A stretch of DNA of 64,000 nucleotides from Gnetum montanum (taxonomy: Eukaryota; Streptophyta; Gnetopsida; Gnetales; Gnetaceae). Below, piece by piece: positions 36,400 through 47,260 of this stretch. The first letter of the stretch is position 1. Each line of letters starts with the position of its first letter. The translations under genes were made by a program, and so were the position numbers. The stretch lies in NCBI GenBank assembly GCA_015680685.1, contig MNCI01010115.1, forward strand, positions 194,778 to 258,777. The letters run 5' to 3'. The notes beneath the pieces are model-generated. The model had not been told where the DNA came from. It saw only the letters and a list, made by a program, of their open reading frames with translations, and searched no databases.

Positions 36400-36830
36400 A
36401 TGAAGCAAGGTAAGAAGAGCATCCACTATGATGTAAAACTAGAATAGAGTGTTTGCTATGATGTAAAACTGGCATAGAGCGTCCACTATGATGTAAAATT
36501 GACACAGAGTGTCCACCATGACATTAAATTGGAATAACATGTCTTTGGGACATGACATGAAACTAGCACCCATAGCATGTCTTTGGGCCATGACATGAAA
36601 TTGGCATCGGCAGAATAGTTTGCTATGACTTTAAATGGCCATCCCTCATCCACTACGACATTAAACTATAAGAGAGGTCTGCTAGGACCTTAAACTAGCA
36701 CATCACCGTCTGGTGGGACCTTAAACTAGCATAGCATGGTCTACCTAGACCTTAAATGAGAACCACAATCTATTGGGACCTTAAGCTAGCACATTTGATG
36801 GTCTACCAAGATCTAAAAATGGGTCTGCAA
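36400..36830 (+). repeat. Tandem array between pol and 3' LTR of Tat B
   Basis: Degenerate units of about 30-45 bp repeat about ten times, first as CTATGATGTAAAACTGGCAT and later as GGGACCTTAAACTAGCA. Element D has an array of the same motif, reversed, at the same place (60010-60450). Tandem repeats in the 3' untranslated region are a known feature of Tat elements. Confidence 0.7.
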
Positions 36831-38349
36831 AGCAACCATTTTGGTTTAACACATCTGACCTTGTGAACAAGTGAGAAAAAATGATTCCCATCTTCCGTTG
36901 CCTACCCACAGCTCTTGGGCAAGGCGAGATGGGGTGTTGCAGTTCTAGCATGAAATTCACAACATGAAGGAAACACCCTTTGGGACATTTACAACATTAC
37001 CATCCTTGGCATATTCCTGGTCTTCTGGAAATGTCGTTCAACGTCCTTCTGACCTTGTACAGCTACTGCAATCATTGTCAATCATCCTAGTTGCAGCTTC
37101 CTCCATCAGCACCTCCCACCAGAGTCCTAGCACTATTGTGGCCTAGCCACAATGTCATTGTGCTCCAGCCCTCACTAGCATCTGAGTTTGGAAGAACATT
37201 TAGCAACTGGGCTTCCCACCCTACAGCTAAATTTCTAGGCTCTTGCCTATGGTGGGGATTCCTGAGCACCTGCATCATCATTGCTACTAACCTCTTGAGT
37301 GCTTACTTTTGGTGTGGCTACTAGAGTTTTTTCAACTTTCCATTGCCAATGCCTACACTAGCCTTCTTGCTTTGTACATTACAGATTTGTAGCTTTTGTT
37401 GTATCCCAAGTGGATCGGGCTTCACATGATGATATTTTTTTCTAGTTTTCTCTCTATTATGTTTGTAGGATAAGGCTGGGATGACACCAATCAAGAATGC
37501 ATTTTATCATGAGGGTAGGATACTCTACTATTCCAACTTACCCACTTCGACTGGCCTAGCTACTTGGAAGTGCATACACTCACATCGCTCATATCCATTC
37601 AACCAACCTAACCTTTGTTTTCTCCCATTGCAATTTCTAGCATCCCCTTGCAAGCTTATCTAATGCACATGAAGCCCTTTCTCATGCTTAGCCAATAAGC
37701 CCATGATGGATGTAACACAACTCATCCCATGGGAAGCCTTTGTAGGCTAGTCAAAGCCCCACACAGATGTAACACAACTCATCCTGGGGAGGAAACACCT
37801 ATCCTATAGCGACACCACGGTTTCCTTCAAATAGATATGGGTGTGCAAATTTCTTGAAAAATAAATAAATAAACAATGACAAAAAAAGAGAAGAAAGAAG
37901 AAAAGAAAATAAAAATAAAAGAAAAATAGAGAATTAGATAAGACAAGTGCCCAAGTCAAATGGCACAGTTATCGCTTTGAAATTATCTTAGCCTTGGATC
38001 AACCATCTCCAAGCATTCCAATGAGAGGTTGAAATCCAAAGGGGAAAGACACCCATGCATGCTGACTCCCTCATAAACATCCCAATGAGGGATCACATAA
38101 TGGCAACAGCCCTCATGGCATGACACCCTGCCTTTCCTCTTTTCCCATCCATTGTCCCCTGACCCCATCTCCTGAAACCCGTCCCCTATTCTCTATCATA
38201 CTCCACTTTCCTAGCACTCTCAAGCATAGCGAAGCATCATCTAAGTGGGCACTGACGAATGGTGTTGGTGTCATGTTCGTCATGGTGTTTTGTATTCTTT
38301 GTTAATGTCTCTCGGGCAAATCCTCCAGACATCAACAAAGAGGGGCTAG
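36831..38349 (+). other. 3' untranslated region and polypurine tract of Tat B
   Basis: No gene is supported here. The phrase GATGTAACACAACTCATCC occurs twice (about 37707 and 37761), and both copies have reversed counterparts in element D (about 59030 and 59090), so this is element sequence. An A-rich run lies at 37858-37935. An imperfect hairpin with arms CCCATCTTCCGTTGCC and GGGCAAGGCGAGATGGG lies at about 36887-36934. The region ends in AAAGAGGGGCTAG, the PPT, immediately before the LTR; D has CAAAGAAGGGCCAA at the same place. Confidence 0.65.
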
Positions 38350-38940
38350 TGAAACACCATCAATTCTAGGCTCTCATGGCTCAGCATGAGATCTGCTCAA
38401 GCATGGTGGGTTGCACAGATCACGTGGCACCCCAGAAGTTGAAATGCCTACAAAGTTTTCTCTGGGCTTGTCTTCTATGTTCCTCAGCATAGTTAATGTA
38501 GCATCCAGTTGCAAGGCTAGTTTACACAAATGGAGCATTGGAGGTGGACCATGTAGTTTGGAAAATTTTCTATCTTCTAGGCTATCCCAGTCATCAATCC
38601 ACTCAAGTAACAGGCTAAGAGTAGTCAAAAGTGTTCAAGATGTGCAAAATAGTTTGGCAAATTTTCTATTTTTGACCTATTACACTATGCTATGCTACAC
38701 AACATAGACAGTGTAGCCAGTCATGCAATGCTAAAACGTTTTTTAAGAATTTGGGTAATTTTTGACATCTTGTTGCATCCTTGGAGTATGGTTAGTGTGA
38801 CATGGAAAAATCTAGTAATTGACACAAAATTCATCCTACTTTGGATGATACATTGTGCTATGCTGCATAGCATAGCAGGGTGCCGATGTTAACAAAATCC
38901 TCCCTCAAGATGTTTTGACATGGAAAAGGAACTTCACCAT
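38350..38940 (+). repeat. Truncated 3' LTR of Tat element B
   Basis: It begins TGAAACACCATCAATTC and aligns with 13896-14494 of the 5' LTR, including TTCTATGTTCCTCAGCATAG and the block around 38900 (CTCAAGATGTTTTGACATGG). The match stops sharply after ACTTCACCATT at 38940. The following DNA is unrelated to the rest of the LTR, so the remaining ~1 kb was deleted or displaced. Confidence 0.8.
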
Positions 38941-41520
38941 TGATAATTGGTAATCAATTTTTTTGAAGAGATTTTATTTGGTCTATGGTGTTTATATAGT
39001 TTTGATAATTCTTTGTTATGTTAATGAGATTTCCCTTTATGTCAAAGTGACCAATATTTAGGCAGTATATTCTATTATTCTAAGATTTTATGTTGCAAAA
39101 GTTTTATCCATTTAATTCTAGCATGATGCATAGTTTATTTTGAAAGTTTACTTTGATCTCTTCATCTAACATTTTTCTTAATAAGAGAAACAAGTTGAAA
39201 AAATTTGCAATATCAAATACTTTCTAGATTAGCCATATATTTATGAAATAGATTTATTATCTGGCCAAGAGATTTTTTTATATTTTTTAAATTAATAAAC
39301 TATTAAATTGATTTATAGGGAACTAATTTTCACATTGAAAAAAAAATTCAAAACCCCTCTACATTCTTCAATGATAATTCTCCTGATAACTATTTATTTC
39401 TAGGAACAAAGTCTACATAACAAAGTAGTTAGCCTTTCAACAAAACTCTTAGCCAAAATAATAAATTCTGAGAAAATGTTTATCTTGTATCTCATCTTCA
39501 TGATGATTCTTATTTATTCACTATGATAATTTCTCCTTAAATGATAGTTGATCTCTGGGCCATAAAGATTCTCCTTAGCTACTACTAGCTCAGTTATATA
39601 TTTATAATATATATCTATAAATTGGCTAAGAGAATCTTATTAGTTTACAAGTAAAAAGTTCTTTGAGTAAAAAATTTCACAACTTATGGATGAAGAATAA
39701 GATTTAAAAACCCAAATTTTCATGCCTTTTGGATGAAGAACAAGAGTTATGTACCTTATTTTTCCTAAGGATGGGTTTTCTAAAAACAAAATTTCCATCA
39801 ATTAGTGTATGCTTTCACCCTTAGCCGAGTTTGTTGTTTTTGATATATAATGCAAATTCGGCCGAGAGTGAGAGCATACACTAATTGATGGAAATTAATT
39901 CAAATTCGGATGAGAGTGAGAGCATACATGATTTTTGAGAGCAAATTTTTTTATTATTAAAATTTTAGAAAAGAATTATTTTTTTGGAAAAATGGATCGC
40001 AACATGTATAAAGCTATTTAGAATTGATTCATAATACCAATATATGATTCTATAGAAAAATCCTAATTTTAGTTCTACAAGATTAGATAGGTCATTAGTT
40101 GGTATCTACCATGTCATCAAGAGATAATAGAGGTAAAATTTATTTTAAATAGAAGACTCAAATTTGGTTCAATAAGGATCAAAGCATTCATTCATGTCAT
40201 CACAACCTATTTTTAAAGAGGAGCTTGTAGAACCATGTTTGATTCTACAAAAAGATACACATTAAACACTACCTTTATTTGTTATGTCATTTAGAACTTG
40301 TAGAATGAAAATTAGTTCTAAAGATGAACACAAAAAATTGATTATATAAAAAAATCTAACTACTAACACATCATAAAAGGATTTATATGGTAAATAAAGG
40401 AATAAAAGAAAGATCTTGTAGAACTAACAGAACCAAAATCTATTTTTGTAAGAAGACTTTGATCTTATCAGTTATATCAGAAAAAGCTAAATTTCTTCTT
40501 TAGTGTCCACCCATGATGGTTCATAAACAAGAGGATATGAAAGAATTAAAAGTTTATCCTATGAGGATAGTTTAAATTTCATTCTATAATTGAAATATCC
40601 AAAGCTTACCACATCAATTTCTAAAGCAAAGAAGTTCAATAAACTAGAAATGGTTCTAAAAGAGACTTTGTATTTTGGTTATACATGAAAAATAAAAAAT
40701 TATTGTATTAAATTTACACTTTGGAATTAAGTAGTATATTCAAATCTATTCCTAGTTAAAAATTTAAACAAGACTATATTGCTCTAAAAACATCATAGAT
40801 CCAAAATATGGTTCGAAAACCATCACCATATGAACATATCATATAAAAAATCATATAGAATCTAAAAACAAAACCAAAAAATAACTTATAATTTCTTCTA
40901 ATAGGAAAGATTTACAAAATGCCTATGCCATGTCAAAAAAAATTATAGAACCAAAGATCAATTCTAAAAGAAACTCAAATTTGGTTCTATAGGAAATTAA
41001 AGTGGGTCCTTGAATATTCAAAAAAGTATTAATTCAAAATCTTGACTATTAGAAGAATCATATATTGATTAAGAAAAATGTTATTTGACACAAATTTATT
41101 ATTTGAACAATAAGTCACCCAAGCTTTAATAAGTTATTTTTTTAAGTCAGAGAAATTAGAAAAGTATCTTAAAGAATTAAAATAAATGTAGAAGTTTTTG
41201 GACAGATGATGATAATTAGTTCAAATAAATTATCTTAGTGTAAGAAAATTTCATTTAGAGCTCCATCCAAATTTAGCTAGATTTTATTAAACTAAGTAAT
41301 ATTGAGCTTTGTGTGATAGAGTAGAATTGTCTAACAAATTTATAGATTGAAAAACATAGCTATAATAGAAGGTAGCCAAGTTTCAAAATAAGTTTTGAGC
41401 TTTGTAATAATGCAAATTTTCTTCCTTTGTAATATCTTACAAAGAAAAGGAAGAACATCTAGACAAATTCTAGGATTTAAACACATTTAGCTTTTTAGCT
41501 TATTTTCAATCTATAAAAGT
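38941..41520. other. AT-rich DNA with degenerate repeats
   Basis: No coding frame is supported. From about 40060 to 41010 the phrases ATTTGGTTCTA, CATGTCAT and AGAACCAAA recur several times at intervals of roughly 100-180 bp, which suggests an old tandem array or repeated hairpins. A clear inverted repeat at 39791-39895 is listed separately. The stretch joins the truncated LTR of B at 38940. Confidence 0.4.
39791..39928. repeat. 38-bp inverted repeat plus direct copy
   Basis: 39791-39828 and 39858-39895 are reverse complements with about 4 mismatches in 38, around a 29-base loop. Positions 39901-39928 repeat 39853-39880 directly with 2 mismatches in 28. The arms contain GAGAGTGAGAGCATACACTA. 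Confidence 0.85.
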
Positions 41521-41529
41521 AAATATTTT

Positions 41530-44220
41530 TTAGCTTCACTGGTGGATTAACAATGGGAATTTAGATATTGATGAGAATGTAGATGAGTTCTTTAAATTTG
41601 ATGAAAAGTATGATTATGCAAAGAAATTTAAGCTCACAACATTTTAATCGATGAAATAATGGTATGAAGTTTATGGGAAAAAAAGCTTACATAAATTGTG
41701 ATTCCACCTCAAAGAAACTATGATTCGAGATGTGATTAACTACTTAATACTTAAAATCACTTATAAGAGGGATAAGATTTGATTTAAGAATAGCATAGAG
41801 TAATACATCTCCATCATTACTAAAAATTCTATGAGTTGTATGCTATTGTGCAATATAATATTAGTAATGAAAAAGAGTAGTAAATCAATGTAGAAATTAC
41901 TTCAAGAAAATTCTTTCTATAACCTATGATTGAAAGGATCATCAAGCTTACTCCATTCCAACTAGCCAAAGCTTGAAAATTTAGAAGCATCATTCTAAAG
42001 AATAACAAGCTTAGGGTTCCTTATAGAATTTTTATTTCTACATTTAAATTTTATTTAAGACAAAAGATTAATTCTATACGATACTATCATATCTAGATAA
42101 TAGTAGTACTAGATAATTGAAAAAATTTCTTTCCATTATAATATATGAATGATATATTATATCAAAGCTTGTAAAAGATTCATGAAAAGAAAGCATAATT
42201 GAGTTTGAGGTTATTTTTAGTGGATTAAATTCTAGATAAAGTTTCCAAGCTAGAATGAATGACACCCATTTTTGTAGGCTATAGTGCCAAGTGTAGAGCT
42301 CTTCTAGAAGATTCATATTAAAATTTTTTCTAATTATTTATCAAAGAAGTTATTTGACCTAAAAGATTGTGAGTTTTTGGTGAATTGTGTTTATCTATTT
42401 TTGCTAAAATTCATTATAGAATTCTTTCAATCAAGGATACATTAACAAATAATTGAAGAAATTAGAAACACACATTGTAAAGCTATTTTCCTTCATGCTA
42501 AATATATAATGTTTTTGATAGCAAGTTTTGAGGGATAGGCTCAGAAGCTTCTAAGATTTTTGATCCTTATTTGGTGACATTGAATGTGGGAAAGTCCTAT
42601 ACAATATGATTACAAGCATAAAGAGGTTTTTCCAATGAAGTTCTATATTTGGGAAATCAATAATATAGGTCATCTTAAAGAAATGGATAAAAGAGATATC
42701 GAGCAATTTGATCTTCTAGTATGCTCAACAGGAATTTATTCAACCATGAAGACAAGGATAACCCATAAAATTTATGATGAATACTATGTCTAGAAAGGAG
42801 TTTTAGATAAGGAATATAATCAAGTAAACAATCAAGTAGAATAACAACTTAGAAGAAGTCTGTTAGTGAAGCTTCCTACATTAATATGTGATAGATCTAT
42901 TGTTAAGCTATATAGATGGCTTGAAAAAAAAATAATCTACTATTTATGGATTTTTCCATGGAGTACATAACTATTATGGAGGAGAATTATTTTTCTTGAA
43001 TGATTGAAAAAATTGAAGAAACTTTCCATGATGAAAGATTTTCTTTGTACAATGCTAAATTTTTTAAAGTTCAAGCTACAAGAAAAGCTAGAATTGAATT
43101 GATCAAAGCAAAGTAAAAGAAATAATAGAAGCTAGTAAAGTAGAAGCAAGAATAACTACTGAAAAGATGTACCCATAGATAATCATTAGATCTCATCTCT
43201 TTGACTTTTTTTTCTAGCTATCTCATGAAAGAATCTTCAAGATTCTACGAGGTGAAAGAAAATGAAGGGAAAATTTTTTTGAGCTAGAAACATGAAACTC
43301 AACTAGAAACAATGTAATGTGTTATTTTTCCTTATAAGAAGAATGATCCATAAATAGGGGGATAAAAGCTTATCATGCCACATTGTGATATATTTGAAGC
43401 CATTAGTATTTTGATAAAGAACATGGAACAAGTAGTTATTGACTGAATTTCTAGGAAAAAGTAAATTTGTGTATAAAGTGAGGATGAGATCAAAAGATTA
43501 AAGAATGAGCTAAAGGAATAGAAAGAAATAAATAATAAATTGAAGAAAATAATCATAATAAAACATCTTTAATAGAAAACAAGAAATAAGATTATCAATA
43601 ACTAGAGGAGCAAATGGTGATAATAAGCTTAAAGGTAAAGGAGATTAAAAAGAGCAAAGTTTTGGATTAATCATTCATGACATAATCAAAATTTTAAGAG
43701 GTAATTTCTAACGTTTAATTTAAAAAGGAAATGGAATAAGGAAGTAATTGCAAATATAGAGGAAATAAAGGAGAAAAAATCCTTCTCTAAGAAAGTTGAA
43801 GAAAGAGCTCACAATTGGTTGTGGGAAACTACTCATATATGGTACAATTTACCTTTTTTTATGAAAAAATTCTTAGATAGAATAATCATTTCTATAGTTA
43901 AAGTGATGGCTAAAATTAATAAACAAAAACTGGAATTTGATAAACATTTATAGTGATAGGGGATACATTCAATGAGTTGATTAATTCATTATCTGAGCTA
44001 GATGTAAATGAATGAAGTGTAGAGCAAGTTATCCAAAAGCTTGACCGATCAGAGCCTAATAATATAAATTAATAAATTGAGGCTATATAGAACCATGAAA
44101 ATATCTCAAAGTAGGTATATATTGAAGAACAAGAAATTCCAAAAATGAAGACAACTTTTGATACTTTTCAACAATTGTTTAATACTTTATCTTTATATGA
44201 AAAAATGTTAGGATGATCAA
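41530..44220 (+). pseudogene. Unidentified decayed reading frames
   Basis: Several consecutive segments on + translate to coherent protein-like sequence through stops. The first, from about 41530, reads NGNLDIDENVDEFFKFDEKY, then LHKLWFHLKETMIRDVINYL. The second contains the open frame 42584-42793 (FPMKFYIWEINNIGHLKEMD) and continues past a stop with LPTLICDRSIVKLYRWLEKK near 42870-42930. The third (about 43370-44200) is Lys/Glu-rich and looks coiled-coil (DEIKRLKNELKE, IEEIKEKKSFSKKVEERA). I recognise no family. Length, order and the coiled-coil end resemble extra ORFs of plant retrotransposons, but that is inference. The base composition is more AT-rich than in the Tat and Athila genes. Confidence 0.4.
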
Positions 44221-44885
44221 GTCATGATGTGCATCTATTTTTAAAATTTTTGTAATTTATAGAGCTAATTTATATAATCTTTTCATAAATTACAAAAATA
44301 GGAAAAGGTGAAGGAAAAAAAGTAAGTGTAATTTGATTTTTAAAATGGCTTTATAAGTAGGTTCTATTACATCTTTTAGCTTGTTTTTTATTTTCTTTTC
44401 TAGTAATTTATAAATTAATTGATTATCTAGCTATGTTCATACATTTATCTATTAGTATATAATAGTTTTATTATGAATATTTACTATTCAATTATAGTTT
44501 TAGCTTATATATACTATTTCTTGTTATATTTGATAGCTTTAAAAAGTGTCAATTTTGAATAAGCATAGTAAGAAGAAGTAGTTTCTTTGAAAATGTCAAG
44601 TCTAAATTAAAAATAAAATAAAATCCATAAATTCTTGGCTCTATATAAATATGTTTTAAAATTCATTAACTGGGTAAGCTCATCTATCAATTATTTAAAT
44701 TTGTCAAATAGAATTCTTCATAAAGATATTTTTCATAGCAGTGATTTAGCCATGTAGACCTTGATAATTAGGAAAGAGATGAAAAGCTAAGATTTGACTT
44801 TGAATGCTGGCTATGAGATGAAACATATTGTTCAATTATAAAAATAGATAAATAATCTAACATTTTCCAAGTGTAGCTCAAGTAG
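44221..44885. other. AT-rich spacer
   Basis: I see nothing here beyond AT-rich sequence with scattered short repeats. It ends at the LTR-like start at 44886 without a polypurine tract. Confidence 0.4.
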
Positions 44886-45968
44886 TGAAACACCCCAAAG
44901 AGAATTCATGTTGTAGTGCAAAGCCCACAGGGAAATATTTTTGTTATAATTTGGTGGAAATACAAAGGTAGATATAATTTCCTTATTTCCACAAAAATCA
45001 TTTACTTTGGACCTTTATTGCTAGAATTAAAGATAGTTTTCAATGTAAAAATCTAAGATGTGTAGCACTCATGTTGCAAATGCCTTATATTCTTGCTTGT
45101 GGAAGCCTATGGATGCTTTGCAAGCTATGAAAATCATTTTTTTCACCTCATTAGCTAGGCATCTTGATTTCATACACTAGTCAACATATGGGAAAAATGT
45201 ATAAGATTTTGAATTTAATTCCATATGTTAGGAATTCTAGTCCTAGATACTCAGTAATGTGTGAGGGTAGCATACGGAGCAAGAAATTAACTAAAATTTC
45301 TCATATGCTATAGGAAAGTATCCAAAAGAGCTGAAAAAGTGGCCTAAAATCTATTAGTAATCATGATAGATTTAATCAACAAAAAATCATAACCCATAGT
45401 CTATTTAAACAAGAATTTTCTTCTAGGTAAGGACTTTGGGGGGGGGGCGCGTGTAATCATTTGTCCATTGACCAAACTTGAGACTTTTAGAGTAGTGTAG
45501 GTATCCAAAAGTCCAGAACCATTCCTTCCCTATTGTAGAGCATCTAGAGCAAGGAGTTACAACACTATAGATTAAATTGAGAGACTAGTATATAACATGG
45601 TTGCAAAACACACTTGCAGGTCTGTACCAGAATCATCAAAGAAAATTATTTCTTAGACTTTCAAAAGCCTTGATATGTACTTCTCTATAAACTCATTTTT
45701 CTTTATTATGCTTAATATAAAAGTTGTAGATCTTTTTTTTGCCAAATATTATTCTCATATTTTCCTTGGTTTGAATCTCCCATTATATTTTCCTTACAAT
45801 TTTTTCTACATTTCACATCAATCAATAACAAATTTCTAAGTCTCTAAGTGATTGACAAGACCATCTAGGGTGCTTTTTATCTTTTTTATTAGTTCCATGG
45901 ATCCTAAGTTAAAACTATTTCACATTGAAATTTTTAGAGTTTCAAGACTAAGTTTCTTAGATACTTCA
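44886..45968 (+). repeat. Tat-type LTR (element E)
   Basis: It starts TGAAACACCCCAAAG, like the LTRs of B, C, D and G, and ends TTAGATACTTCA, like the end of B (TTAGATACTACA). A PBS-like site follows at once, so this is a 5' LTR. At 1083 bp it is shorter than the 1.63-1.65 kb of B, C and D and diverged from them. It contains a run of ten G followed by CGCG at 45438-45451. Confidence 0.55.
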
Positions 45969-45974
45969 GTTTTC

Positions 45975-45992
45975 TAGCACTAGAAGGAGGAC
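45975..45992 (+). promoter_or_regulatory. Tat-type PBS of element E
   Basis: TAGCACTAGAAGGAGGAC, matching the site of elements B and F apart from the first G to A change. Confidence 0.55.
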
Positions 45993-46040
45993 ATCTGTTG
46001 AAGTTCTTTACTATAACCTATTGTAGAGTTTTTTTGTGAG

Positions 46041-46357
46041 TGTTGGATTTTTCCTAAAACCTAGAATATAACGTACAACTACTTTTGATCATTCTAATTT
46101 TTCCATTAAGTGTTTGGTTCAAAACCTAGTGTGTGACCTATAACTAGTTTTGGACATTTAAATATTTCCTTAGTGTTGGGATTTCCCAAAACCCAGCATG
46201 TGACCTACATACAGTTTTGGACATTAAAATTTTTTTATTAGTAGTGGGTTTTCTCAAAACCTAGTGTGTGTAAGCTGCAACTAGTTTTTCACATTTAAAC
46301 TTTACCTTCAAGTGTTGGATTTTCACAAAACCTAGCGTGTGACCAACAACCTCTTCA
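46041..46357 (+). repeat. Minisatellite, about 63-70-bp unit, five copies
   Basis: Units begin near 46041, 46111, 46174, 46243 and 46313 with TGTTGGATTTTCC-like sequence and contain AAAACCTAGTGTGTGACC and ACTAGTTTTGGACATT. It lies about 50 bp behind the PBS of element E. Confidence 0.8.
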
Positions 46358-46699
46358 AACTATTTTGACATTACAATTTTCAACAACGTTGAGTAGCATT
46401 GCGACAATTCCATCCATCTTAAAGCATAAAAAAAACTAATTTTTAATTAGTACCAGGTTTAGTGCATAGTGCTATTATAGTTTCCTACATCTTAAACTAT
46501 GAAGAAATTAATTTTTAATTCTTTCCTAGTGTAGTGCAGAATGCTACCATAGTTACCTATACTACCATAGTAGTTCAAGTGTACATTGCAATCCTTGTTC
46601 CAACCATTCTTACTTTGTTTTTTTTTTAAAATAATTTTCTTTTTAAAAATTTTGAAAAATATTTTACTTTGAAGTTATAGTGTGGTTAAGGCTATGCAG

Positions 46700-46965
46700 T
46701 TCCAGATGTTGGACTTTCTCATATGTTGATACTTCCACATGTTGAATTATCCCACATGTTGAGACTTCCAGATGTTGGACTGTCTCATATGTTGAGACTT
46801 CCACACATTGGATAGTCCCACACATTGGACAATCCCACATGCTAAGACTTCCACATGTTGGAAAATCCCACATGGTAATACTCTCACATGCTAGGCTACC
46901 TCACACATTAAGAATTCTACATGCTGGAGACTATCACATGCTATGAAGGTCTCACACATTGAAAC
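46700..46965 (+). repeat. Minisatellite based on CCCACATGTTG
   Basis: A half-unit of about 16-17 bp (CACATGTTGGACTATCC and CACATGTTGAGACTTC alternating) repeats about 16 times, giving a higher unit of about 33 bp. Confidence 0.8.
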
Positions 46966-47059
46966 TACATACCCTATGGCCCTTGCATGCTAGATAGTTG
47001 TAGCTTGTTTAAACATCATTTGTTTCATTTTGTCATAATTTACCCTTCATATCTGTATT

Positions 47060-47260
47060 TTGCAGTTTCCTTTTCATTATCTCATTTTGCCATCCTTTAA
47101 GTTTTTGGGTGATCTATTAGACCATATAAGATACCTTGAATCCTATTTTTCACAAAGGCCCTTGGGATCTAGGGTTAAAGCTATTTCACTAGAATTCTTG
47201 ATCTCTTCAACAATCAAGATTTTTAGTTGTTATAGTTTTTTGACACTAGAAGGAGGGCCT
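47060..47260 (+). repeat. Tat-type LTR 3' end with PBS-like site
   Basis: The end of a Tat LTR is recognisable: TCTATTAGACCAT near 47113 (CAACTAGACCATTTAGG in B), TAGTTGTTATA at the end and TGACACTAGAAGGAGGGC as a PBS at 47241. The start of this LTR is not identifiable; the array at 46700-46965 may lie within it. Confidence 0.4.

Larger units (their letters stand above)
13896..38940 (+). mobile_element. Tat-lineage Ty3/gypsy retrotransposon B with nested insertions
   Basis: B is a large Tat-lineage element in the order 5' LTR (13896-15780), PBS, gag (16209-18500), protease (to 20008), pol (32908-36380), 3' tandem array, PPT and the first 591 bp of the 3' LTR (38350-38940). Two things interrupt it: an Athila element (20009-27178) placed between protease and RT, and a 5.7-kb stretch (27184-32880) that holds an antisense pseudogene and may be the intron known from the Ogre branch of Tat. 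The second RNase H domain in pol (34640-35110) is the diagnostic feature of Tat. B itself sits in a copia RT frame. All its genes carry stops. Confidence 0.85.
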
